DNA of 48,352 nt from Desulfobacterium sp. (GTDB lineage Bacteria; Desulfobacterota; Desulfobacteria; Desulfobacterales; Desulfobacteraceae): contig JAQYWC010000015.1 of the NCBI GenBank assembly GCA_030145245.1, positions 1 to 48,352 of the forward strand. Direction: 5' to 3'. The notes beneath the pieces are model-generated. The model made no database searches and was not told where the DNA came from. It worked only from the letters and a program-made list of their open reading frames with translations. Below, piece by piece: positions 8,465-14,958 of the stretch (positions are counted from its first letter, which is position 1; each line of letters begins with the position of its first letter). Made by a program: the position numbers and the translations under genes.

Positions 8465-8925
8465 ACTCCTGCCCAGGGGCTTTCCAGGGTAACTTTCTAC
8501 GCCTTCCAACAAAAACGGTTTGAAATCACGCTGAAATCAACCTGACTCATGACAGCCATTATTGAAAGGGTTATCCGGCGTTTTGAAATTACGTCGAAAT
8601 TTTATCAGCTTGTAAATGGCCAAGATTCTCTTTGCCGCCATGGTGATCCGGGGCAATTATGACGTTTCTGGTCACACTTGTTATGTCAAATCCTGTCCAC
8701 CTGGAGAATCGCCCTCACAGGATGCCCGGTTAGACTGGCTTACCCACAAGAGGGTTAATCTCCACTAAACTTGAATTTTGTATCTGGAAAACCAAAGTCT
8801 GCGGATACCATATATTGTATCTTGGTAAGATGGAAAATATTTGCAAGACCTTTTTCGCAAATCCTTGTATTCCCTTGACGACTTGATTCTAATATGCACA
8901 GATGTGGTATCCACAATTCATATGT
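8465..8925 (+). other. Non-coding region upstream of the first GEMM riboswitch
   Basis: No gene seen. From about 8750 the sequence is duplicated at about 10250 (AAACCAAAGTCTGCGGA against AAACCAAAGTTTGCGGA, then ATATATTGT and CTTGG). Both copies contain TTGACG (8875-8880; 10373-10378) about 50 bp before the aptamer, followed 17 bp later by ACAG rather than a normal -10. A perfect dyad TGTGGTATCCACA covers about 8903-8915. The promoter is therefore probably activator-dependent or divergent from the consensus. Confidence 0.4.
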
Positions 8926-9018
8926 TAAAGCCAAACTCTGAGTGATCAGAGGACGGAAAGCCACGGGTCATTAATGACAGCCGGGTTGCACATTGGGTGC
9001 AATTCGGCTTTTTTTTTG
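8926..9018 (+). ncRNA. GEMM (cyclic dinucleotide) riboswitch with overlapping terminator, copy 1
   Basis: The aptamer shows the GEMM-I order. CAAAC (8932-8936) is followed by stem CTCTGA/TCAGAG with a GTGA (GNRA) loop, then GGACGGAAAGCCACGGGTC and GACAGCCGGGTTGC. The 3' strand of the aptamer is also the 5' arm of an intrinsic terminator (8979-8991 with 8997-9009, 13 pairs including two G-T), followed by a T-tract. Ligand binding should hold the shared strand and prevent termination, an ON switch. The ligand could be c-di-GMP or 3',3'-cGAMP. The base before CAAAC is C, not the G or A I would expect, so ligand identity is open. Confidence 0.85.
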
Positions 9019-9050
9019 TTTTTTATCAATTATTTAGGAGGCGGAGATCA

Positions 9051-9761
9051 ATGAGGCACTTGTTAACAGGTTTTGCGGCGATTTTATTTTTAATAGGTCT
9101 GGGAGGCGTATCTGAAGCACAGCTAACCACCATCGGAACGGCACAGTTTGGAGGAACCGGCACAGAATACAACTTGATCTGGGACGATGACAACAATGGT
9201 AACTCTGTTGTCTGGCTGGATTATACGAATGGATCTCTTACCGGGAAAAAACAGAATGTTTGGGCCGCCGAGCTTGGTTTGTCTTTGAGCTATAAGGTTG
9301 ATCCTACTTATACCATCACGTGGGATGATGCTGCATGGCGGCTGCCCAGCACTGTTGACGGGCTCTATGTAAGAGGTGATGACGGGACCACTACGGGAGG
9401 GTGGAACGTAACTAGTTCCGAGATGGGCCATCTGTACTATGAGGAACTGAGAAACCTGGCCGGCATGGGGGGGCCCCAGTCAGAAGGTGGTTTGAAGTAC
9501 ACTGGAGATTTTGAAAATTTAAATGGTTTATCCGGTTCTTGGTACGCATCCGGTACAGAGTATGCTCTAACCCCGGGCTACGGCTGGGCCTTCTACATGG
9601 TCTCCGGGTTCCAGAGTGTCCATAGTTTTGCCAACGGTGGTTATTACGGTTTAGCAGTTCGCAGTGGACAAGTTTCAACGACTCCAATACCTGCTGCAGC
9701 TTGGCTCTTAGGTTCCGGGCTTGTCGGACTTGCGGGAGTAAGGCGTAAGCTTAATAAATAA
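9051..9761 (+). CDS. VPLPA-CTERM sorting domain protein with DUF1566-like domain (copy 1)
   Basis: This 236-residue secreted protein starts at ATG 9051, behind AGGAGGCGGAG; an in-frame upstream start would run through the riboswitch terminator. The signal peptide spans about residues 1-24 and ends ..GVSEAQ. The body has WRLPSTVDG, SSEMGHLYYEEL, YWASGTE-like (SWYASGTEYAL), WAFYMVSG and GLAVRSG, the pattern of DUF1566/Lcl C-terminal domains that fold like C-type lectin modules on cell surfaces. The C terminus, TPIPAAAWLLGSGLVGLAG then RRK, is a VPLPA-CTERM exosortase signal. It is expressed behind a GEMM riboswitch and followed by the common cassette terminator. The gene at 10555 is a diverged duplicate. 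Confidence 0.88.
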   Translation: MRHLLTGFAAILFLIGLGGVSEAQLTTIGTAQFGGTGTEYNLIWDDDNNGNSVVWLDYTNGSLTGKKQNVWAAELGLSLSYKVDPTYTITWDDAAWRLPSTVDGLYVRGDDGTTTGGWNVTSSEMGHLYYEELRNLAGMGGPQSEGGLKYTGDFENLNGLSGSWYASGTEYALTPGYGWAFYMVSGFQSVHSFANGGYYGLAVRSGQVSTTPIPAAAWLLGSGLVGLAGVRRKLNK

Positions 9762-9780
9762 AATCATAAAATCCAATCAC

Positions 9781-9817
9781 AAGGCAGGGTTTAGCAATGG
9801 CTCTGCCTTTTTTATTT
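9781..9817 (+). terminator. Cassette terminator, copy 2
   Basis: AAGGCAG (9781-9787) pairs with CTGCCTT around a GGTTTAGCAATGGCT loop region and is followed by TTTTTATTTT. It is the same module as at 7588 and 37278. Confidence 0.85.
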
Positions 9818-9943
9818 TGAGGTACTATATGTGGTATGTGGTTACCCCTTCAAACTGCAAACTTACATGCGTTTTTATACATTGGTACCTATAAATTCTG
9901 CTGTTGCACACCACTCCATAGTGGTTTCCCCGATTAATCAAAA

Positions 9944-9975
9944 ACTTGTTAACTTATACACAAAAGTTAACAAGT
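9944..9975. repeat. Perfect 12-8-12 inverted repeat, recombinase core-like site
   Basis: ACTTGTTAACTT (9944-9955) and AAGTTAACAAGT (9964-9975) are perfect complements around the 8-bp spacer ATACACAA. Just outside both arms lies CGATTAAYC in direct orientation (9931 and 9976). Arm and spacer lengths are those of tyrosine-recombinase crossover sites. No T-tract follows, so it is unlikely to be a terminator. Confidence 0.6.
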
Positions 9976-10129
9976 CGATTAACCCCGAAGATACCCACAA
10001 ATAAAGATTGTCCCGGACCAGCCCAGATCCAGTTCCTGCCACGGCCTGGGTAATTCAGGCTTCAAGGGTGTGTTTTCTTTTTGCAGGTTCCAGCCTTGTC
10101 GTTGCCCGGGTCCATGCTCCCGTGCTCCC

Positions 10130-10231
10130 ATGACACTGGCAACCATTCAGGTCTTTAGGAAAGTGTTGGATTTAACGGAGAAGTTTGCCCGGTCTACCTA
10201 AGCTGAACGGTTGGAAGGCAGGGGCGTGATC
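10130..10231 (+). pseudogene. Decayed copy of the 35-residue small ORF
   Basis: ATG 10130 opens MTLATIQVFRKVLDLTEKF and stops at TAA 10199-10201. The same frame continues with AERLEG, matching the AERLEE of the intact copy at 8357. This shows a nonsense mutation in a duplicated gene and dates the duplication of this locus to before the decay. Confidence 0.5.
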
Positions 10232-10423
10232 CCTGCCTATGATAAAGAGTGCTAATCTCCAATAAGCTTGGATTTCATATCTAAAAAACCAAAGTTTGCG
10301 GAGACTATATATTGTGTCTTGGCAATATGAAAATAATCTGCGATATTGTTTTCGCGAATTTCAATTATTTTCTTGACGATCTAACTCGTATATGAACAGT
10401 GTTATCTCTGTAGTTCATATATT

Positions 10424-10518
10424 AAACGCCAAACTCTGAGCGATCAGAGGACGGAAAGCCACGGGTCATTATGATAGCCGGGTTGCACATTGGGTGTAAC
10501 CCGGTTTTTTTGTTTTTT
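10424..10518 (+). ncRNA. GEMM (cyclic dinucleotide) riboswitch with overlapping terminator, copy 2
   Basis: The architecture equals copy 1: CAAAC, stem CTCTGA/TCAGAG with GCGA (GNRA) loop, GGACGGAAAGCCACGGGTC, then ATAGCCGGGTTGC. The terminator arms (10478-10488 with 10494-10504) form 11 pairs including one G-T and are followed by a T-rich tract. Differences from copy 1 keep pairing (GTGA to GCGA loop; G-T pairs in the copy-1 terminator are G-C here), which supports a functional RNA. The base before CAAAC is again C. Confidence 0.86.
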
Positions 10519-10554
10519 TTATCAGTTCTTCAATTATTTAGGAAATGGAGATTT

Positions 10555-11220
10555 ATGAAACGCTTATTAACTGGTTTTGCGGCTATTTTATTGTTAACAG
10601 GGATAGCAGGCGTATCCGACGCACAGTTAACCACCATCGGTACGGCAACTTATAATGGTGCTGATTACAACCTGATCTATGACGCAGACGGTCCCCTTGG
10701 CCCCATCACTTGGCTGGATTATAGTCATACACCAAACCATTTCTACTATCAGATGCCATGGGCAGCCACCCTTGGCTCCGACCTTACGGTAACCTTGAAT
10801 CCTGGTTGCATTACGGATATTGACTGGACGGCAGACTGGCGGCTGCCCAGTGCCGGAGCGAATCCTCCACTGGAAAGTTACAATGTGATCACCTCGGAGA
10901 TGGGGCATCTGTTTTATAATGAGTTGGGGTTAAGTGCGAATCCTCCTTTAACTACTGATGCACAATTGAACGCCACCAATTTTGATAATTTAATTGCCTC
11001 CTTCTACTGGTCCGGCACTGAGCACCCAGACGTCCAGGGCTACGCCTGGGATTTCGTAATGAGCCACGGCTACCACTCATGCCCCAACACGTACGGCCGT
11101 TTATACGGGTTAGCCGTTCGTAGCGGACAAGTTTCAGTGGTTCCCATACCAGCAGCTGTCTGGCTATTCGGTTCAGGCTTGATAGGTCTTGCAGGAGCCA
11201 GACGTAAACTCAAAAAATAG
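10555..11220 (+). CDS. VPLPA-CTERM sorting domain protein with DUF1566-like domain (copy 2)
   Basis: This 221-residue secreted protein is the paralogue of the gene at 9051. ATG 10555 follows GGAAATGGAG. The signal peptide (MKRLLTGFAAILLLTGIAGV..) is almost the same as copy 1. The body keeps WRLPSAG, TSEMGHLFYNELG, FYWSGTEH, YAWDFVMSHGYHS and GLAVRSGQVS, so it belongs to the same DUF1566-like fold, but intervening loops differ strongly, suggesting diversification of a surface module. The C terminus VPIPAAVWLFGSGLIGLAG plus RRK is the exosortase signal. It is controlled by GEMM riboswitch copy 2; the terminator after it is decayed. Confidence 0.88.
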   Translation: MKRLLTGFAAILLLTGIAGVSDAQLTTIGTATYNGADYNLIYDADGPLGPITWLDYSHTPNHFYYQMPWAATLGSDLTVTLNPGCITDIDWTADWRLPSAGANPPLESYNVITSEMGHLFYNELGLSANPPLTTDAQLNATNFDNLIASFYWSGTEHPDVQGYAWDFVMSHGYHSCPNTYGRLYGLAVRSGQVSVVPIPAAVWLFGSGLIGLAGARRKLKK

Positions 11221-11239
11221 CTTCACAGAATACAGTCAT

Positions 11240-11270
11240 AGGCCGGGTCAGAAATGGCTCTGCCTTTGTA
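11240..11270 (+). terminator. Cassette terminator, copy 3 (degenerate)
   Basis: AGGCCGGGTCAGAAATGGCT precedes CTGCCTTTG. The module is the same as the other three but one arm has a mismatch and the T-tract is broken, so termination is probably weak and may allow readthrough opposite the integrase gene. Confidence 0.5.
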
Positions 11271-11378
11271 ACCTTTTGCGATACTATATGTGGTATAAGC
11301 TTTAATTCAAAAGGCTGATCGAAATGAGTTTTTATACATTATAAAAACGCATCTTCATCCCCTGGGCCTGCCACACCA

Positions 11379-12383
11379 TCAATACCGGACCGCAAAGCTT
11401 GCACTTTCCCTGTATTTGGCTGTGCGCTTATCATACATCTGCGTGGTCTTGATCTGGGCATGCCCGACCGTTTTCTGTACCGCCTCAATGGGGCAATTGT
11501 TCTCCAGGGCCTGGGTAATAAAGGTGGCCCTGGCGGAATGGGGCGTGACGCCGGCAATGCCGACCTTTTTTGCGTATTTGTTAAACAGATGGTCGATGGT
11601 TCTGCGGCTGAGCTTTCTTTTGGGGTCCGATGCTTTGTAGCCCGACTTGACCGGTAAAAAAAGAACGCTTGCCTGGTCGGACCCGTGTCCGGCCTCTGTC
11701 AGATATTGGTCCAAGGCGATCTGTAGTTCCTGGTTGATGGCCATGCGGTTGCGCTTCCCGCCTTTGACCCAGAAATCCAGCACAAAAAAGCCCTGTTCCT
11801 CGTAAAAATCTCTGACCTTGAGGGAACACACCTCGGATACCCGGCATCCTGTAAAAAAGAGCGTGCTTAAAATGGCTCTGTCCCTCAGCCCCTGCAGCTT
11901 GGAAACGTCAGGAGAGTTGAGGAGGTTCCGGACCTCGTCCGGCGTTAACACCTTTGCCTCGACCCGGGAGGCGTTCACCGGCATGCGCTTAACGCCCTGG
12001 GCGACATTGATTTTAACCACCTGCTGATCGATCAGGTGATTGAACAGGGAAGAGATGGCGGAGAGGCGGTTATTGATGGTGCGGGCGCTCCTGCCCTGGT
12101 CCTGCAGGAACTTTTTAAAGGCGATCACATGGCCGTGGGTGATCGACCGCAACTCTTCCGGAGAAGAGATCCCCAGGAAATCTAAAAAAGTCCGGATGGC
12201 CCTGTCATAGGTGTCCACGGAATTGTCCGAATTGAAATTTGCTTTCCACAAAAGCTCCTCCGGCGCCTCCCGGAGAGCCTCCATGACGGAAACCTCTCCT
12301 CCCGGATCCGCCGTGGCAACCTGATTGATTTTGTCAGAATCAAAGCATAATCGTTTTTTGATTTCTCGTCCCTCCTGCGTCAT
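11379..12383 (-). CDS. Tyrosine recombinase / integrase, XerC-like
   Basis: This 334-residue protein has an N-terminal SAM-like core-binding domain (about 35-130: TYDRAIRTFLDFLG ... ARTINNRLSAISSLFNHL) and a complete catalytic domain. Arg is in TGCRVSEVCSLK, HxxR is in PHSARATFITQAL, the late His is in VGHAQIKTTQMYDK and the nucleophilic Tyr follows in QMY. It should promote site-specific integration or excision. ATG 12383 has no good Shine-Dalgarno. A 16-6-16 perfect inverted repeat lies only 27 bp upstream of the start. It is convergent with the PEP-CTERM cassettes and independent of the recombinase trio. It could be an integrase of the island or a stand-alone dimer resolver. Confidence 0.9.
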   Translation of the reverse strand: MTQEGREIKKRLCFDSDKINQVATADPGGEVSVMEALREAPEELLWKANFNSDNSVDTYDRAIRTFLDFLGISSPEELRSITHGHVIAFKKFLQDQGRSARTINNRLSAISSLFNHLIDQQVVKINVAQGVKRMPVNASRVEAKVLTPDEVRNLLNSPDVSKLQGLRDRAILSTLFFTGCRVSEVCSLKVRDFYEEQGFFVLDFWVKGGKRNRMAINQELQIALDQYLTEAGHGSDQASVLFLPVKSGYKASDPKRKLSRRTIDHLFNKYAKKVGIAGVTPHSARATFITQALENNCPIEAVQKTVGHAQIKTTQMYDKRTAKYRESASFAVRY

Positions 12384-12409
12384 TTTTTCCGGTAAAAATC
12401 CGACTCCCA

Positions 12410-12447
12410 GTTTTATTGCACATAATGCCTTTTATGTGCAATAAAAC
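12410..12447. repeat. Perfect 16-6-16 inverted repeat upstream of the integrase
   Basis: GTTTTATTGCACATAA (12410-12425) and TTATGTGCAATAAAAC (12432-12447) are perfect complements around a 6-bp spacer. It could be the integrase core site, its operator, or a terminator for transcripts entering from the right. Arm length and a 6-bp spacer favour a protein-binding or recombination site; no long T-tract follows on either strand. Confidence 0.6.
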
Positions 12448-12623
12448 CTTTGGATTCGAGCATAAGGGGAGCAAACGGGGAAAACCGGGTTGGTTGGTGA
12501 CCATAAAAAAAATCTGGGTGCAGGATGATACCGGTTTGTTATTAAGGCCAATCTTGAAATCTTCGTCAGTATAAGTCAAACTATTTGGTCTATTCACTGA
12601 CGCGGTCGTAAACTCCCTTGTCG

Positions 12624-12687
12624 CCTCGCCAGGTTCCAAATTATTTTTGGAAACAGCACCCCAAAAATAATTTAAAACCTGTCGAGG
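12624..12687. repeat. Long imperfect palindrome
   Basis: The strand from 12624 to 12650 pairs with 12661 to 12687 over 27 positions with three mismatches, around the 10-nt loop AAACAGCACC. It lies in a 670-bp region (12384-13053) with no credible gene. That region also has GTACTTTTTGT (12730-12740) facing ACAAAAAAGTAC (12750-12761). It may be a foldable element end, a MITE-like remnant or an attC-like site. Confidence 0.5.
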
Positions 12688-12874
12688 TCGTACAACCGTT
12701 AAACTGTAACGTTTGTATTGAATGGAGCTGTACTTTTTGTGGAAACTTTACAAAAAAGTACTTAATTTGTTTAGTGCATAATGCAATCTATTGTAATTGT
12801 AGCTAAAAATAATAATTTACATTTAGTCGGTCATCTTAACCGTTCTGAAAATGACCTAAGGTAAAAGTGTAAAC

Positions 12875-12913
12875 AAAATGGCGTAATTCCTTGGAATTAC
12901 GCCATTTTTAGCT
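12875..12913 (+). terminator. Strong hairpin, terminator-like
   Basis: AAAATGGCGTAATTCC (12875-12890) and GGAATTACGCCATTTT (12893-12908) are perfect complements with a 2-nt spacer; a short T run ends the right arm. It directly precedes the repeated recombinase-start segment, just as the ssb terminator precedes the original at 236. Confidence 0.55.
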
Positions 12914-12926
12914 TTGTACCCTCCTG

Positions 12927-12992
12927 TGTGTGCTGCATAGTTGTTCTGTCGTTAACAGTACTTTCATGGAGTGTAAACTATGCCTCGTCTTT
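12927..12992 (+). repeat. Second copy of the recombinase operon promoter/start segment
   Basis: It aligns without gaps to 251-316 with 47 of 66 identical bases. Identical blocks include CATGGAGTGTAAAC (12965-12978 against 289-302), GTTAAC and CGTCTTT. After the ATG (12980) only four codons (MPRL, against MARL) correspond; the rest is unrelated. It marks either the far boundary of an island or the 5' stump of a second recombinase element. Confidence 0.7.
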
Positions 12993-13053
12993 CGCCGTCA
13001 AGAACGGCAACAATAGGGGCTGTGCTGGGACGTGGAGGCGTGAGCGATAACGG

Positions 13054-14475
13054 CTACTTCATTGGTGCAAGGTCTATGCTGAGCTTTTTAATGCGGTAGT
13101 AGAGGGCCTCCCGCCGGATTCCAAGTCTTTTTGCCGCCTGGGAGATATTGCCCCGGGTTTCGGTCAAGATCCGGGTCACGTGCTCCTGTTCTGTTTTGTG
13201 GAGCAGTTCCTTTAAGGTCATGGAGGAGCTGTCCGGTTCCGCTTTTTCAAGGAGAGATGGACCCGGTGGCGGGAGATCGCATTGTTTGAAAAATCCTGGC
13301 AAATGGTCGACGATGAGTGATTCCTCATCCCTTGGCACCATGTTCATGGCATATTCGATACAGTTTTCAAGTTCCCTGACATTCCCTTCCCAGTCGTGGT
13401 TGACAAGGAGTACCCGGCAAGCCTTGTCAAGGGATTTCACATGGAGGCCGAACCGTGTGTTGAATTTTTTGATAAAGTGGCTGGCAAGGATGGGAATGTC
13501 TTCCTTTCTCTCCCGAAGGGGCGGAATTCGGAGGGTGATGGGGGCAAGCCTGTAGAACAGATCCTTTCTCAGACCGGTTTGTTCCTGACCATTGCCTTTG
13601 CCTGCCGCGCTTATAAACCGGCAGCGGATTTTCCGGTCCCGGTTATCCCCGATTCTGCGAACCACCCGTTCCTGGAGCACCCGCAACAGTTTGCTTTGAA
13701 GAGCGGCGCCCATGGAATCGATTTCATCCAGGAAAAGTGTTCCCCTGCCCGCCTGTTCAAACAGTCCTGCATGGGTTTCCGCGCCCGTATAGGATCCCTT
13801 TTGGGAGCCAAAGAGGAGGCTCTCCAGCAGGGTTTCGGGAATGGCCGCACAATTGATCCCTATGAACGGGGATTCGGAATTGAGGCCGGCGTTGTGGATT
13901 CCCTGGGCAAATATCTCTTTGCCTGTACCTGTTTCCCCTGAGATGAACACGGCAGAATCGTTTACGGAGATTTTTCTGGCCAAGGTCACAAGATCATGCA
14001 TCTGCCGGGATTGGTAGAGGATGGAGTAGAAGGTGTACCGGGTGCCGTTGGCCCGGGCAAGGTGATCTTTTTCCGACTCGAGCTTTCGCTTGTATTCAAT
14101 GGCTCCGGCAAAGTAGTTTTCCACATAGTTGAGATAGAGGGAGAGGGTGAAGAGGTATTTCACCTCGCCCTTTTCCGTGAAGGGGTAGCTGTTGTTGATC
14201 GAATGGACCTGGCGGTTTTTTGAATCCCTGAAACTATAGTGTTCTTCAATCAGCGGTTGCTGGGATTTGAGCACCCTTCCGTGGAGGTTGGGATTCATGA
14301 CAGAGTAGAGATCCCGGGTGCTGATGCCTATCAGCTCCTCCCGTGTGGCACTCTCGTTTTCCAGGCAGGCGTTGTTACACCATATGACGTTGAGATCCTT
14401 GTCCGTGATGAGAACCCCAACGGGAATCTGGTCCAATATCTCTCTTAACAATCTGTTTTCCTGCTCAATTTTCAT
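13054..14475 (-). CDS. Sigma-54-dependent transcriptional activator (PAS, AAA+, Fis HTH)
   Basis: This 473-residue enhancer-binding protein has a PAS sensor at about residues 8-110 (QIPVGVLITDKDLNVIWCNNA), an AAA+ core at about 155-385 and a C-terminal Fis-type HTH (GNISQAAKRLGIRREALYYRI). Walker A is GETGTGKE and Walker B is TLFLDEID. The sigma-54-contact loop reads GSYTGA instead of GAFTGA, a tolerated-looking but uncommon variant. There is no receiver domain, so it senses a small molecule or redox state directly through PAS. It is transcribed away from the sulfatase operon, whose sigma-54 promoter and upstream dyad lie between them. It is therefore the obvious regulator of that operon (inference from position). 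Confidence 0.93.
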   Translation of the reverse strand: MKIEQENRLLREILDQIPVGVLITDKDLNVIWCNNACLENESATREELIGISTRDLYSVMNPNLHGRVLKSQQPLIEEHYSFRDSKNRQVHSINNSYPFTEKGEVKYLFTLSLYLNYVENYFAGAIEYKRKLESEKDHLARANGTRYTFYSILYQSRQMHDLVTLARKISVNDSAVFISGETGTGKEIFAQGIHNAGLNSESPFIGINCAAIPETLLESLLFGSQKGSYTGAETHAGLFEQAGRGTLFLDEIDSMGAALQSKLLRVLQERVVRRIGDNRDRKIRCRFISAAGKGNGQEQTGLRKDLFYRLAPITLRIPPLRERKEDIPILASHFIKKFNTRFGLHVKSLDKACRVLLVNHDWEGNVRELENCIEYAMNMVPRDEESLIVDHLPGFFKQCDLPPPGPSLLEKAEPDSSSMTLKELLHKTEQEHVTRILTETRGNISQAAKRLGIRREALYYRIKKLSIDLAPMK

Positions 14476-14561
14476 GGCCCTCTTATAACACGGGGCGGGG
14501 GATTTTAAAATCCTTGGCCGTGAATTCCCTTCTTCTCATGGGAAAGGGGTGTATAAAAATA

Positions 14562-14669
14562 TTACATGTAAAAAAAGTCGGGTTTTTCCTTGGTAATCCT
14601 TTTATCTCAGGCGGTTAAACGGGTGTTTTCGGTTGGGGATGGTTATTTGTAAAAAATAATTACAAATAA
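14562..14669 (+). promoter_or_regulatory. Candidate upstream activator sites for the sigma-54 activator
   Basis: TTATTTGTAA (14643-14652) and TTACAAATAA (14660-14669) form a perfect 10-7-10 dyad about 125 bp before the expected transcription start of the sulfatase operon, the usual enhancer distance. A related palindrome, TTACATGTAA, is at 14562-14571. Both share TTAC half-sites, so they may be two binding sites for the divergent activator. Confidence 0.6.
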
Positions 14670-14755
14670 AGGTACGTAGTTTTGTATGGAATATTGCGGT
14701 TTTTTCTCCTTTGATTTTAACGGGTTGCTCTCTTTTGTCATTGGTTTTCATTCCC

Positions 14756-14770
14756 TGGCACGTTTACTGC
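14756..14770 (+). promoter_or_regulatory. Sigma-54 promoter of the sulfatase operon
   Basis: TGGCACGTTTACTGC matches the -24 consensus TGGCACG exactly, with GG (14757-14758), 10 bp, then GC (14769-14770). The start would be near 14782, leaving a leader of about 175 nt before ATG 14959. Confidence 0.85.
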
Positions 14771-14958
14771 TCATGGCGTGGTATCGAACCGTCATTGATT
14801 TGATGGGGCTGATTGAATGAATTTTTGAATGAACGCCATGTCGGTAAACGATATGGGAGCCCATATGTGGATGGAGCATATATTATTGACCCGTTGGCAG
14901 TCCATGCAAAAGGTTTCAGGGTTTGCGATGCTGCCGGCAAAGAGAAAAAGGATGAACA

